DNA from: Rhizophagus clarus
Lineage: Eukaryota > Glomeromycota > Glomeromycetes > Glomerales > Glomeraceae
Length of the DNA: 64,000 nt
Assembly: GCA_015698045.1 (NCBI GenBank)
Contig: BLAL01000074.1
Location: 62,001-126,000, forward strand
Direction of reading: 5' to 3'
How positions within the stretch are numbered: the stretch's first letter is position 1; each line of letters opens with the position of its first letter. The notes beneath the pieces are model-generated. The model worked only from the letters and a program-made list of their open reading frames with translations. It was not told where the DNA came from and did no database searches. Positions 1 through 13,789 of the stretch are shown here, one piece after another. A program made the translations under genes and the position numbers.

Positions 1-544
1 GACTTCTTGTTTTTTTTTTTTTTTGGTTTTATTTTGGTGTGGGTAAAGAAAGGTTATTGATTAAATCCTCTTCGCCTGTTAATCATTATCATTGTCTCCT
101 GATTTGATTCTCTGTCCCGCCTGAATAGACAACATGTTATCATGGTGCTCATAATTTTCAAATTGGCAATTAATTATATCTATGCTTATAAAAGGTTTAT
201 CTAGAAACTTTTCTGTTTTTAAGCAATAGTATATACATCTTTAAGTGAGATCTTTTCAAATATGTCAATAATATATACGTTCTAAAATTAGCAAGATAGG
301 TTAATTCGTTAATATATCATGTTTAAAATGGATGTTTCGATATTTCTACCTCTTTTTTTACGTAGGCGATTAGCGCTTGAAGTATATTTCTTTGAATTTT
401 TTGATGGCACACCAAATATGAACTTTCAAAAATTAATTAGGAACAAGAAAACTAATTTAATCTGTTGATTTTTAATCGGCAGTTACAGTGTTACACAAGC
501 ATAATAGATCATATGAGGATCTAAGCCACATTTTATTATAGTAC

Positions 545-1325
545 CCCTGGATTAGTTTGAAACTCGAGGTATTAAACTTTGAGCCATTGCGCGGTTGAAA
601 CCTATAGTATAAGTATGAGTATACCTATTGCCTCAAGAAACACTTAGAATCACAGGAACAGTATATATAATATTTGTACGAAGTAATGGATACGAATCTG
701 AGTTTGAGGATCTTAGAACCATGTTTCTGAATTATGCTCGACATAAAGATTCACTTCAATTCAATATTATCTGTTATGAATATTTTGGAGAAGTCCCGTA
801 GATTTATGGTATTATTATAGAATAAAAGGTATTCGTCGTCGTCTTTTCCCATTTGTTAAATAATCCTTTAGCTATTTATTTGATCTTATGGTCTTATTGA
901 TATACTAAAAGTTATTTTACCGTAGATATTATAGAATCAGTCGATCAGTTGGCATTAAATCAGAGATTCGAAACTCAAGAAAGCAAAAATATTAAATTTG
1001 ACCGTATGACGCTTGAAACTTGATCCATCTAATGTGGTTTACATTATAAGTGGGCCAAGATCAATGGTCAAAATTCATACTTTTCGCCTAAAGAAACACT
1101 TAGAATCACAGGAACAATATATAAAATATTTGTGCGGAAAAATGGATACGTTGAGGACCTTAGAAACCATGTAAATTGCGATCATGAAGATTTGCTTCAA
1201 TTCTGTTACGAATATCGTGGAATATCCCTTAGCGTTATGATATTAATTATTTAAAAGGTATTCGCCTTCATTAAAGATTCTTTTATTGTTTATTTGTGTT
1301 TGTCTTATGACCTTAACTTTTAATC
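545..1325 (+). pseudogene. Tandemly duplicated degenerate coding scrap
   Basis: Two diverged copies lie head to tail, about 545-905 and about 955-1325. Both translate on the plus strand to a related peptide: copy A at about 630-800 begins PQETLRITGT and ends CYEYFGEVP then stop; copy B at about 1087-1254 begins PKETLRITGT and ends LLQFCYEYRG with a nearby stop. Shared landmarks are a GTxYxIFVR core, a NGY motif and an EDLR motif. Neither copy has a convincing start codon or flanking exons, and spacing differs by indels, so both look like remnants of one exon of an unrecognised gene family. Function unknown. Confidence 0.4.
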
Positions 1326-1581
1326 ATTCATGTTTTGTTTGACCAAATATCAGCTGGACTAATCAATCTTTAAAAGAAGTACGTTGAAAATTGCGCATGA
1401 TGTAGGTTTATCTACGAAAAAATTTAACTCGTCGTGTATATTAATTTTGCGTTATATAAATCATTTTATTAATTTATAATATGACTGTTTGATTGATTTA
1501 TTAAATTCTGATTCAGCGTGATCGTTGAGAACGGAATGATGATCTTGAAATAAATGAGCTCATATCATATTCTTTCCGAGA

Positions 1582-1848
1582 ATGGTGGGAGTTCTCGGAG
1601 ATCAAAGATCACATCTCGGTGTTTATATGAAGTCAAAAAATATGATGTTTCCTGAACCTCTCAATATTAGTGCATACATTTGTATTTTGGTTGATTCAAG
1701 AGGTAAGTATCAATTAATGAAAAATGATACGATTTTGAGATTTTCTACTGAAGATTGCATCCATTTGCCATTAGGAAACTTAAATATAGAACTGGACATT
1801 TATGACATTACCTGTTCTTACTCAGAAGCTATTTCTCGTATTGTATGA
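1582..1848 (+). pseudogene. Short coding-like ORF, family not recognised
   Basis: An 88-codon ORF follows the two scraps above on the same strand. The part after residue 20 (KNMMFPEPLN onward) has protein-like composition, while the first 20 codons look like noise, so the ATG at 1582 is not a secure start. It may be a further exon of the same broken gene as the duplicated scraps upstream. No domain recognised; function not assigned. Confidence 0.25.
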
Positions 1849-4800
1849 TACACTTCAAATCGCAGAATTTTCTTAGTTTATGAAATCTTGAAATTATTTG
1901 ACGTTTTAATAATCATTATGTTTTTACATCACCCTTGATCCCCATTACATAATTGTGATTGTTAAAGATTTTTTCGCAAGTTTATTCTATCAATAACGTC
2001 ATTTCATAGTAAGACAGACCCATTAGTTATTTTTTCTTCACGCAAGAAATCATTCCGCTTAGAATTAATCAAAAGTGTAGAAGATTGTTACAGGACCTAA
2101 TAGAGGTCACTCGCATCATTAAATGTTTGATATAGGCAATTTCTAATAAAGCAATTTAACTTTATCTGTTTAAATTCAGAGATAAATTCAGGTTTTTATA
2201 ATTAGTAAATTTTTAAAATTGGTTCGCGTAATTGCATCATTATAAATTTGTATCAGATGATTAGATTTTTAGGTTAATTATTTAAGCAGAAAAGCTAACC
2301 AGAGGTGGCCCTATTGTCACACAATGTGTCTTTAGTCTGATTGTAAAAAATTCTTTCATATACTGTAATTAATTTAATTATAATTTTAAATAACATCATT
2401 ATCTGACTATGCATAATTAATTGTAATTTTAAAAATTACATTTAATATTATCACATACTCTTGTAGCAGCAATTCAACAGCAATTCGAGTAACGATTAAT
2501 CTAGCTTGGCAAGTCACGTTACTCACGTATTTGACATTGATAATCCGATAATTTATTGCGTACACCACTAACACCAGTCAATAACATGATGATCTGCACT
2601 GGTCTCATAAAAATCAGATTCCGTAATAAAAATGGAAAACAGAAATGCGTTGACACGGGGGTAATAATAATTTATTTTGTCTGTCACAAATGTCACAAAC
2701 GCGTTGCGAACCGCGTGAAAAATAGGTGGCATAAATCCTAATTTAGTTAAAAACAAACATTCGGAAACATAAACAATCTGATTTGGATAAATTTAAAACG
2801 ACGATTAAATTATTTCTCCTCTCTCTCCTCTCTCAAGATATAAACGCGAACTTGAAAAGCAAACTAATTTTTTACATTTCGAAAAAAAATAAACACAGAC
2901 TTGAGAAGCAAATCAAATTTTTAAATACAATTTCTGCTGTAAAAATTATTGGACGAACAAAGTGTCTCTAACTGGTACATTTGGATTGAATATAATGGAT
3001 ATAGCGAAAAAAACCCAAATTTCAAGGTAAAAATATTATTATTTATTCCTAAATTAAAGTAATCAAAAAAATAATATTCTACACCATTTTTTTTCTTGCT
3101 TAGAATCGTTATTCGAGTGATGATCTTAATGAGCTTAATGGCAGAAATATTTAAATTTCTTTGTTCGCAATATGAATCACTCTTAATTCAATTTATACTT
3201 CAACTCATATATCTTATATATAATAATGCATTGTACTTTATTAAGTACATTTAAATTTAAACCTTGGATTTATTGCTATTACAAACCTTTTTTTTTCTCT
3301 TTTCTATTCCGAGTTGGATAATTATATTGTTGGTATTCGGATCTGTTTATAACATATTTGCATATTTTATAATATTACTATTTGTGATTTGTCTAAAAAG
3401 GGAGGACATTTTTGATAAAGGGTGGGTTTTGATGATTACAAGATAGTTTTATATATATAATTCAGATAGTCAGAATTTATAATTTGTTTAATTTTAATAT
3501 TTCCAATTACCTAATGTATTCTTCGCATATACGTTATTAATTTTTCATAGTTAATAAATAATAATACTTTTTACCAGTAATCTAAAATTTTGTCTTTTTT
3601 TTTTTTATATTTTAAATTGCATAGCGAGCTTTTATTAAAAAGGAAGCATGGATTACATAATAATCACACGATCTAGACTCTTAGTCCAATCTGCCCAAAC
3701 TATAAAGATTAAAAGTAAATTAACAAATATAAAAATAAAGCACCTGCGGTAACTCGCCAATATTACTATTAAAATGCGTTCTACTCAAAAGTTTTATAAT
3801 TACACATTTTGACAATAAAAAAAATTACTAGCTCACGAATTTCTTAGATTTAGATTTTTTACAATGCTCTATTTAGTACTAGTCAAAAATATTCCAATTA
3901 TGCAATCAGTCATGTGTTTTACTATAAACCAATTATAATTCAGGATTTGTAAGGTTATTTGAATATGTGATATTAAATATATATATTTATTTTATTTTAT
4001 TATTTTCATATTTTCATATGATTAATAACAATTTTTTTTAATTAATTTTTAAAAAATAATTAAAATAATTAGTAAATTTTTATAATGTAACAGGTAAATT
4101 TATCCCTTAAAGGATTAAACTATAAGCAATTACAACCAAATTTTTTTGCAATTTTACTATAAATTCAACTTTCATTATTTTTTTTTTCTAATTAGATAAA
4201 TATATAAATCATAAAATTTTTTTTAATTAAATAAATATATAAATTATAAATTTTTTACTAGTTAAATAAATATATAAATCACTTAATATAACAAGTAAAA
4301 AATGTGCATTTGAATAAATTTTATAAATTTTATTAAAATTTTATACAATATATATATTATTTTAGACTGATTTAAAATTTATGCATTTTACTTTTGAAAT
4401 ATTTAAAAATAATAATAAAAATTTTTTTTTTAATATTAAACTACATAAAATTTTATTAAAATATATTGGATTATAAATAATACTTTTAATAAAATTCTGG
4501 AAAATTTTAGATAAGAAAATCTTAAATAGCATAAAATTTAACAAAAAACATGAAAATTTTTCTTTTTTTAAATAGTAATAATTAGTAAATTTATTTTCTT
4601 ATTTAATAACTGACTAATATTAATATAGTTAATTTTAAAGAAATTAATGTTTAAAACTAACTTATAGTAAATTTTTTTTGGCTAGATTTAATTTATATAT
4701 GTATTTTCTAAAATCTTTCAACTTATACTAGATTAATTTAATTAAACATTAAATATTAGTAAAAAAAAATTTTCAATTATAAAATTATATTAATAAATAT

Positions 4801-4865
4801 ATAAAGTATTAAAAATATAAAAATAAAAATCTTAATAAAATAAAAATAAAAGTAGAAATAAAAAA

Positions 4866-4896
<31 letters not shown>

Positions 4897-5285
4897 TTTA
4901 ATTATTAATCCAGTTTTTTTGTAATATATAATTTGATCTTATTATAAATTTATCAGATTTTTTTTAATAAGATCTAATTTTATAAATATACTTTTTTATA
5001 AAATATCTATTACCTCTTTTATTAATAAAACTAATTTTTGTAAGTGATCTGTTTTAATTTTTAAAATACTTAAATTTTTTTTTTTAAAAAAAAAAAATAT
5101 TTACTTTTTTTATTATATCATTACATATATTAAACAAAATTTTTAATATTAATATTTTAAATACTTTTGATTTAAATAATTTTTATAGTGATATTAAACA
5201 AAAATTTTTAAAATTTTATTTTTTTAATAGAAAAAATTTTAGATAAAAATTAAAAAAAATTTTTTTTATAAAAAAGCCTTATAAC

Positions 5286-5316
<31 letters not shown>

Positions 5317-5464
5317 TAATAAAAAATTTTTTAAGTAAAGTATTTGTAAATACCAGATAAAAATCTTTTATAATAATATTACTGATTATATTAATAATTT
5401 AGTTTGTTTATTTTTTTTTTTTTTTTTAAAAAAAAAAATTTGTTTTTTTCTTTTTGATTTTATA
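1849..5464. other. Non-coding, increasingly AT-rich DNA
   Basis: No supportable gene. ORFs here are short and low in complexity. From about 4,000 onward the sequence is almost only A and T with homopolymer runs (for example 5280-5310). A small imperfect direct repeat built on CTTGAGAAGCAAA sits near 2850-2925. Confidence 0.6.
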
Positions 5465-8448
5465 ATAACAGATAGGGATGTTAACAGTCCAGTCCAAATT
5501 GACTGGATCGCAATCTGGTTATAGAACCAGTTCAGTCTTAGGACCAGATTGATTAGGACTAATTCAGTCCAATAGGACCGATCAAGTTTTTATTTTTATA
5601 ATTAATTACTTGTTGTTATAATTTATGTTTAATATAAAAACTATTAGAAAATATTTAGATTGGCGTAAATTATTAAATCTTTTTTGTTTACTAAACAAAA
5701 CTAGTGTTAAAAAATTTTTTTTTTGTTTACTGTAAAAATTTTTTTGTTTAAAATAATAAAATTTATGATGAAAATTTGAAGATTTATAAATTTTATGATA
5801 AAATATATTTTTTTTTACAAAAAAAGTATAATTAAAAAAAATATTACAAATTTGTTAATATTGATTGGCAAATAATTAACTTATTTGTCCAACAATATAA
5901 TCAAATTAATAAAAATTTTTTTTTTTAAAATAAAAAAGTTAATGAAGTTTATGATGAAATTATTTTTTGTAAACAAACATTTATTTAGATCAAATTTAAT
6001 AAGAAATAAATAAAAATCATGAAATATTTTTTTCTTACAAAAAAAATACAGTATAAAGAAAATTTTTTTTATTTAAAAAGATAACAAACTAGAGTAATAA
6101 CAATTTTTTTCTTCTATCTTCTTTTATTTCTTTACATAAAAATGTCAGATGTTTAGAATTTTTTCTAAAAAATTAGAAATAACAATAATGTTGTTATATC
6201 ACTTAACTGCCAACTATGTGAAGCAGAATATGGGTCATCAATTTCTACTTCAACATTTCGTCGACACTTAAAGGGAACTCATTCTTCTACATATATATAT
6301 AGATCACCACAAAAATCTTCACATGACTTTTCATATACTGCTGTAGAACAAAAATTTATAATAAACAAGCTTACACAATGGGTTACTGCAGATTTGCAAC
6401 CATTTACTATTATTGAGCAAGAATAATTTCAGGAATTAGTTTATACATTAGATTCACATTATAATCTACCATGTAGGCAAACTTTAAAGGAAAAAGTAAA
6501 TTCACTATTTTCACAAAGAAGAACAAATGTTAAATCAGAAATTAATAATCTTACATCAAAAGTTGCATTAACAACTGATATTTGGTCTTTTACATTTAAT
6601 AATACAGCTTTTTTAGGAATTACAATGCATTGCATTACCAATGACTGGAAAATAAAAAAATGCTTGTTAGATTTTATTTCTTTAAAGGGGTCCCATTCAG
6701 CAGAATTGATTTTAACTAAATTAACTGACGTTTTACAAGAATTTAATATAAGTGATAGAATTATATCTCTTACAACTGATAATGGTAGTAATATGTTAGC
6801 ATATGGAAGAGAATTTGCTAGTGAATTAAAAGCAGGATTTTTTAATTTTACATTTACTCATAATAGGTGTGCTGCACACATAATTAATTTGGCAGTCAAG
6901 GCTGGAATGAAACATTTGGATTCTTCTATTATTAAATTGCGAAAATTTGTTAATAAAATAAAAAATTCGCAATTATTAATTGATAACCTTAAAAGTATTT
7001 GTAAAATTAAAAATGTAAAATTTCTTATATCAATATAAGATGTAGATACAAGATGGAATGCAACTTACCAAATGATTAAAGGCAAATTTCTACACGAGAT
7101 ATAATGAAAATTTTGGTAAATTCTCATAGTAGTATACTAAAAAATTTATATTCAACAGATATTAAATGGCCAAAAATTTTGGTATATACTGTTATTTTCA
7201 ATTTTTTTTTAATTTTTAATTCAAAATTCAAATTAATTTTAAAATTAAATTAATTTTTTATGTACTATTAGGAATTATTTAATGTATTAAAACCTATGTA
7301 TAGAGCTACTATTTTACTTTTATCAATAACAATACCAACACAGGGAGATTTGCGCCTAGCTTTTTTGGGAATATTAGTTTCTTTACAACGTTAGCAACAA
7401 TCAGATCTAGCAAATGCTATATATGAAAAACTTGAAACTTATTGGAATAGACATATATCTAATTCGTCAGCTATTTCTGCAATTCTTGATTCACGTTACA
7501 AACTTACAACTTTTAATGATCAAGAAGAACGTAAAAATTATGTTAATCACTTACAAACTTTATTTTCTTTATACATATCAAATTCCCAAATTACACCAAG
7601 TACAACAAATGTAACTTCACAAGATTCACAAACTTATTTTTTAAATATGATTAATGATAGACAAGATTATGCTGAAAATCATGAATATAATGAAAAAAAT
7701 AATTATTTAAGTACACCATGTGATATTAATGCAGATCCATTAGTATGGTGGAATGTTTACCAAAAAACTTACCCCATACTTTCATTAATAGCAAAAGATT
7801 ATTTAATTATACAAGCCACAAGTGTACTATCTGAGCAAGCTTTTTCAGTGGCAGGTAACACTATTACACAAACCAGAAATAGGCTAGTTCCTGAAACAGC
7901 ACGTGCAACTTTATGTCTTAAAAGTTGGATTGAAAATAAGTTGGGAGTTGTAAATAATGAAGATGATAAAGAAAATACTAGTACTATTAACAGTGAAGAC
8001 AGTAATAGTAGTAGTGATAAAGAAAGTACTAGTACTATTAGCAGTGAAGACAGTGATAGTAGTAGTGAAGATAGTGATAGTGAAAGTGAAAATTAATATT
8101 TCTTTTATTTTTTTACATTTTTATTATGTAAAAAAGTACTTATTACCTTTAAAAATCTCAAATATCTTGGTATTCCTAAAATAAAGAAATGTTCAAATAG
8201 AATTTTTTTTTTTAACCAATTCACTTTCAAAAGCTAAAGGCATTAGGTGTTCGAAATATTTCTAAAAAATGCCAGTTATCTTGAATCTGAAAAGAATTTT
8301 TTTTTACGAATTTTTTTGTAGGACCGCGGTCCAGACCGCAGTTCTATAGGACTGATCGGTCCCGGTCTCAGTCCGATCCCGGACCAAGGACCGATGAAGA
8401 CCGGACCAAGACAGACCGGACTGGACCGTTAACATCCCTAATAACAGA
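5465..8448 (+). mobile_element. hAT-superfamily DNA transposon, complete ends, decayed
   Basis: The element proper is 5473-8440 (2,968 bp). Its ends are terminal inverted repeats: TAGGGATGTTAACAGTCCAG on the left and the reverse complement of TAGGGATGTTAACGGTCCAG on the right (one mismatch). It is flanked by a perfect 8-bp direct repeat, ATAACAGA, at 5465-5472 and 8441-8448. Eight-bp target duplications with TAGGG-type ends are the hallmark of hAT elements. Subterminal regions (about 5485-5590 and 8325-8430) are rich in GGACC/GGTCC/CCAGTC motifs in both orientations, likely transposase binding sites. The interior encodes one decayed transposase on the plus strand. Intact target duplication but broken coding sequence suggests a fairly old insertion, or one mobilised in trans. 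Confidence 0.93.
6190..8096 (+). pseudogene. hAT transposase pseudogene (BED finger, RNase-H-like core, hAT dimerisation domain)
   Basis: Translation shows a BED-type zinc finger (LNCQLCEAEYG...RRHLKGTH, about 6202-6280), then the catalytic region with the hAT motif TDNGSNM (around 6775-6795) and CAAHIINLAVKAG (6865-6915), then the C-terminal dimerisation domain with WWNVYQKTYP and SVLSEQAFSVAGN (about 7745-7860), and a Ser/Asp/Glu-rich tail. An intron-like gap runs 7182-7271 (GTATAT...TTAG). The frame is interrupted by TAA at 6424, TAA at 7036, a frameshift near 7080 and TAG at 7392. The two largest open pieces are 6625-7038 and 7647-8096. It cannot encode a full-length transposase. Confidence 0.9.
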
Positions 8449-8473
8449 TAATAAACTATTATAATTTTAATAG

Positions 8474-8758
8474 TTTTAGGCCCAGCGTGGAAAATCTATT
8501 CTAATTTTACCAGTTTTTCCGGCAAATTTCTAGTAAATCTGGTTAATTTTTATAATCCCGGAATTTTCCCGGTCACGACATAGCAAATTTCCGGAATATT
8601 TTAAAATTGCCGGAATTTTTATTTATAGCCCATTAAACTTATTTTATAATCAATTAAACGGTAGTACAAAAAAAAAATTCCAGTTAAAAAAGCCAATTTC
8701 CGGAATTTTTATGCTTTACCGGAATTTTGTAAGTTTTTTTTCCGCACTGGTTTTAGCA
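8474..8758. mobile_element. MITE-like element, about 269 bp
   Basis: The ends 8482-8494 (CCAGCGTGGAAAA) and 8738-8750 (reverse complement CCAGTGCGGAAAA) are 13-bp inverted repeats with two mismatches. Flanks TTTTAGGC (8474-8481) and TTTTAGCA (8751-8758) agree at 6 of 8 positions, compatible with a decayed 8-bp target duplication. The interior repeats TTCCGGAATTTT-type motifs in both orientations and has no ORF. It sits only 33 bp from the right end of the hAT element. Confidence 0.6.
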
Positions 8759-11700
8759 TAATAAACTTTTCTTTACCTGGATTTTCTTTTAATATTAATA
8801 TTACTTATTTATATACTTAATGTTTAATTATTTAATTTGATTTTTAAATAAAATCAACAAATCTGAATTAAAATAAACATTAGCTAAGTGGCACTCATAA
8901 ATACATAAAAATGCAAGGTAACCATGTAATCTAATCATGGACCAACCGTTCGGCGATCAGGCAGATGATAGGGGGTTACATAACACGTGACCGATGTGAG
9001 TAGGCAAATGAAACATGCATTTAACTATGCTCGAATAAGACTTGCTTGGATAAAATTTAACAATTTATAAAGAACTTTTTATAAGTTGATTCTCAATTGA
9101 TACATACGCATATTGCATGTAATTTTATAAAGTTTTTAAAGTTGTTATATTTCTATACAAAAGAAAATTTTTTAGTCAAGTCGAGCGAATCGTATTATAT
9201 CAATAACGTAAAGATTGAGGATTTTGTTGCTATTGATGGTAGAATGTTCAACACGATTTGGCAAAAAATATTTGAAAATTTCACGTGAAAATCAGAGTAT
9301 TTTGACTCGAATATGATAAGTGATAAATTTATTTAAAATAAGTAAAATTTAAAAAATAAAGAAGGTAATAACAAACGATAATAAAAAAAATAATAATAAT
9401 AAAAAAAAAAAAGAAAGAAAAGAAAAAAAGAAAAGGCAAAGAAAGAAAGAGAAAATAAAAACAATCATACTGTGGTTGAGCGGCTGAACCAAAAAAAAAA
9501 AGGCATAAACGGGGGAAAAAGTAAACGAAAAGGAAGGTGTGTATAATACTGAAATAAATATAATAACAGATAAATATATCAAGAAAAAAAAATTAAGAGA
9601 AAAGGTTGGTTAACTTCTTCATTATATCCCTTCTTTGACAAAAATTCTGCGATTGATTTTTAACCTAAATCAATCATATTCGTTTTTCGTTTCCGACGGA
9701 TAATCACGTCTATTTGCAAAGAAAAAAGATTAGAATTTAATATTTTTTTTCACGTGTCATAATTTAATAAGTTCGTTTTTAACTAACCAAACAATTTTTT
9801 TTTTCTTTTTGGTTTTTGGTTTTGATTATTAAAAAAGAAAGAAAGAAAAATTTATAATCATAAAATAAAATCATAATCATAAATGCATCTTAAAGATTGT
9901 TCATATGGGGGATCTTAACGTGAAGATATTTCTTGAGAGTGAATTATGAGTTCTTTTATATAGAAAGATAAGCGCAGCAACAAAACGAAACATGAAACGA
10001 ATAAGGGGATACAAATAACAACAGTTTAATAGAAGAAAAAAACGCGTTCATTTCAAATAATATGGCGTGCATAATCAATGATAGTGCGTATCGGGAATAC
10101 TTTTTGGATTTCCTTTCAAAAGTAAGTAAACACGGAAAGAAATTCACAACTTTAAACAAATAGAGTAATAGCGCGTCAGTGGCGTAAAAAAACATAATCA
10201 CACTCAAATGAATAATACGGATTAGGTAGAAAGAAACTTTTGATTAAATGAAAATTAATAAAGAGATAAAATTATTTAAAAATATGCAGGAAACAAAAAC
10301 TCAAGTTCCGCGAAGAAAAAAAAAAGCAAGTTGAAAACTAGTTAAGTACGGATAAATAAGGGTAGTACCATTCAAATCTAAAGAAATAAGGTTGAGAATA
10401 TATTTTCATATATGCGAATATACGAACTTTATATTAATTAATAAATAAGGATAACGTACTACGGAATACAATGTTGATAATTGTTTTTTCTTTTTTACTA
10501 AGAATTACTATACCATATTAAGGTCATAATACATGAATTGAATTTTCCGATTTTAAGATTCAAGTTTTCAGGGGTATTATAACAGGGTGGAGATCAATGT
10601 ATCTGTGTTGTTCAATGAATTTCTTTAATTTCCAACTAAATAAACACGACATGAACATGCTTTGAAACACGTTATCGTTATGCATGTTCATGTGATAAAG
10701 AATCATTATTTACAGTTAATAATAAACTTTATCCAAAAATTGTCGGCAGTGATTTAACGGATCAAACCCTAATTGTTAGATAGTCAATGGTCAAATACTG
10801 TACGAATAATATTTATTTGAAAAATCGAACGATATCATTTAACTTCTAAAAAAAACGTAACCTAATTTTCCGTACGACTCATATCTTGGTTTTACAAGAA
10901 TTGATATTGTTTTATATATTATTTGTTTTACAAAGATAAAATAATTTATTAATTGCAGTATTAATAATCTCCTCGTTTTATTATTCTAGATAGCGTCTAA
11001 ATCGATTCAAAGAATGAAGATTCTTGGAATTATTTGTTTTCTCTGATTGTTAAAAAAATTTTTTTGGTGCTTCGTTACATAATGCATTGATTTACCACAG
11101 ATTGTTTTCATGGATGCTCACATCAAATTATTTAAAAAAAAAAAAAATGGTAATATACGGAAAACAATTATTTACGTTTTAAGTTTCAGGATTGTAACAC
11201 AACAGATTTGAATAAATTGTAATATAATAATCGAAATATCGATAACGAGTTTTCTTTTTTATATGTAAAAGTTGCAGCACACTGATTTTTTTACAAAGTG
11301 ATTGGTGGTTTCAAACAATCTTTTTTGCATTCGTTTATGTTTTTCGGCGGTAAATAATTGTACTGTAAATTAATCAAATATTGATAATATTGATAACGAT
11401 TTATATATATTTATAATTTGTTATAAAGTAATAATTCTTTTTAGTTTATTGATGCATTTGGCGATAATAAATTTTTTTTTTTTTTTTTTTTTTTTTTTGA
11501 GGCAAAAAGTTGCAGCACATATTTTAATGACTCTTTTTTTGGTTTCAATGATCCTTTCTATTTTATTTATTTATTTTTTTTTTATGAATCTTGATAAAGT
11601 TACAGATAACTCCTTTCTAGTTTCAATGAACTGGCGTTTATGGTTAGGTTTATTTAATTTTTACCAGAAAGGATTTTTCATAAAGTAACAAAAAAATTAT

Positions 11701-13460
11701 TAATTATTTATGTTTAGGTTGGTTATCATATCCTTTAAAAGTTTTCCCGACAAATGGTACATTACAATTGGATGTGATGATTAATGCGGGTAAAGTCGCA
11801 GATGCATTTTTCTAGACGAAATCCAAATCACGGGACCAAGTCGCCAAGGATTTACGATGTTTGTTTTTGCGGCTTGTCAAAACTCGGAATGATGAAAAAA
11901 AGTATAAAACGAGTTCAATAACTCGTTACATAAAAAGTGCATGCCAAGCATGATTGACTCGGCAAAAATGTCATCGATCATTATCAAAATTACTAAATGT
12001 AGAAATATTAAAGGAACCAAACGCCGAGTACGGTATGGTAAATAATAATGGGAATTGCCATCCCATTACAGCCCGATACAGCCATATCCCACGCATATAT
12101 TACTTTTTCAAATGTGACTTTTTTTTTTAAAAAAATGCGTGAATCTCAAAATTCTTGTCTAAAAGTACGCAATTATTGAAATTAAATTAATTAAATTATT
12201 AAATTCTTTAATGATTCCAAGAAGATATTTTTTTGTTGATCATAATATTCTTGTATTATACTTAAAAATCGTAAGAAGTCCTTCTGGAGTTACTCTCGTG
12301 ACAAAAGGACCACTTCTAAATTGGACAACTCGCGAGTCACAATACACGAATATTGTGAATGAGCACAACACAACAAGATGCATCGAGATATAGCCGAGTT
12401 ATATGGCAATTGATATCCGGTGAGGAGTAATAGTTTGGATAAACTGAGGAAATATTAGATTAGAAGTGTATATTTTTTTTTCCATTTCATTTTTTCCATT
12501 TTATAATGCATGTTTTTCGTCGTACATTTTAGAGTGGTTCCATTTCTTCTTATTTACTTATTTATTTTTTACTTTTACACATTTTTACAACGATGACATA
12601 ACATTTTAATACATTGTTAATCCACTGTGGTAGAAGAATTTCATTTATGATCATTGGATTAACTTAAAAGACGGATGCGAAATTGTGAATTCATAGAATT
12701 AATTTGTAAATAACATTTTTATAATAAATAAATTTTTTTTTTTGTGTGCATATTATAATTTTCTTTCATATAAACATATCTGATATCTGATATATAAAGC
12801 GCATATAATTTTAGTTTTATTCAAAATGAGTTAGTAGATGAGTTAAATAGTACAGTACAAGAATAAGTTTACATTAACGATAGAACCATCATTAGACTCA
12901 TAGCAAGTACCTTCGCCAGCGACCCGGACCAAAATCTTGTAAAAAAACGAGATTACGCTTAGTTGCTATGCACGTTAAAAACTTTTTTTGCGCATAACTT
13001 TTAAAGCGGAAAATGTGCACATGATTTTAAAGTTTATGAACATGCCATTTAATGTGCTTGCACCAATAAAAATTTTTTTGAATTTATCACACTAATTATT
13101 CATTCAGCATTTTAAATTGTTATTACAGTGCCTCATTTTAAATTAGGGCTGTAAAGGCGTATTTAGAAAAAATAATCAACCAGTTTCTTGAACTTTGCCT
13201 CAATTTTTTATCGATTAAAGGCTTTTTAAATTTTAATGTTTTAGGTTTATCGTAATTAAAAGCGGGTTCTATAACAGGAAACGCAACAAGTTCAACGTAC
13301 GGATATCATACAAAAAAAAAATAATAATCAGCCATTAACAATGCGCAAAATTGTTTGTTTTATTTACTGATTTTGTTTGTTAACACGTGCGAAATAATTT
13401 ATAAAAAAACATATTTGAAAAGTCGCAACGCATTTTTTTTTTTTTCAATTTCTATAAATA
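8759..13460. other. No gene recognised
   Basis: ORFs in this stretch are short, rich in Phe/Leu/Lys from poly-A/T tracts, and show no motif. A purine-rich tract (9340-9480) gives a spurious hydrophobic ORF on the minus strand. Nothing else supportable. Confidence 0.5.
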
Positions 13461-13469
13461 TTTTCGTTC

Positions 13470-13645
13470 ATTCCTCTTCAAACCTTCATAAACCTCGCAA
13501 ACTTCTCAACCTCAAAAAACCTCGCAGACCTCGAAGCTTTCAAGCTATCACAACCTCAAACCTCGTAATAGCCTAACAGACCTCGCTAACTCCTAAAAAA
13601 CTCCTAAAAAACTCTCCATCATCACAAACTCTCTGTCCTTGCAAA
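13470..13645. repeat. Degenerate tandem CCTCGYAAAC-type repeat
   Basis: About 175 bp built from variants of a roughly 10-11 bp unit (CCTTCATAAA, CCTCGCAAAC, CCTCAAAAAA, CCTCGCAGAC, CTCCTAAAAA). It has a strong C+A strand bias unlike the surroundings. Related CCTCGTAAACCTC units recur near 13880 and 14200-14270, where the reverse strand reads as a short coiled-coil-like peptide. Confidence 0.55.
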
Positions 13646-13698
13646 CCTAACACACACCCGTTAAAGTAACAAATAAACTGCAGAAGTACAAAGGAACG

Positions 13699-13788
13699 AT
13701 GGAAAAAGGAAAAGAAGAATTACAAAAGGAAAATGCGCAATTGATAAAGGAACAAAATGAACTTAGGGTCTGGACTCTGGAGTATTGA
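13699..13788 (+). pseudogene. Short coiled-coil-like ORF remnant
   Basis: An ATG-started 29-codon reading frame with heptad-like Glu/Lys/Gln/Leu composition (MEKGKEELQK start, ending in TLEY then TGA) follows the CCTC repeat. Together with the coiled-coil-like minus-strand peptide at about 14190-14280 it may be debris of a coiled-coil gene. Too short to call a gene. Confidence 0.2.
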
Positions 13789-13789
13789 T

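Noticed and set aside
7957-8184. 75-codon ORF over the end of the hAT transposase
   Set aside because: It is an out-of-frame reading of the Ser/Asp/Glu-rich tail.
9349-9582. 77-codon minus-strand ORF with apparent membrane segments
   Set aside because: It consists of Phe/Leu/Ser from a purine-rich tract on the other strand; no start context and no homology features.
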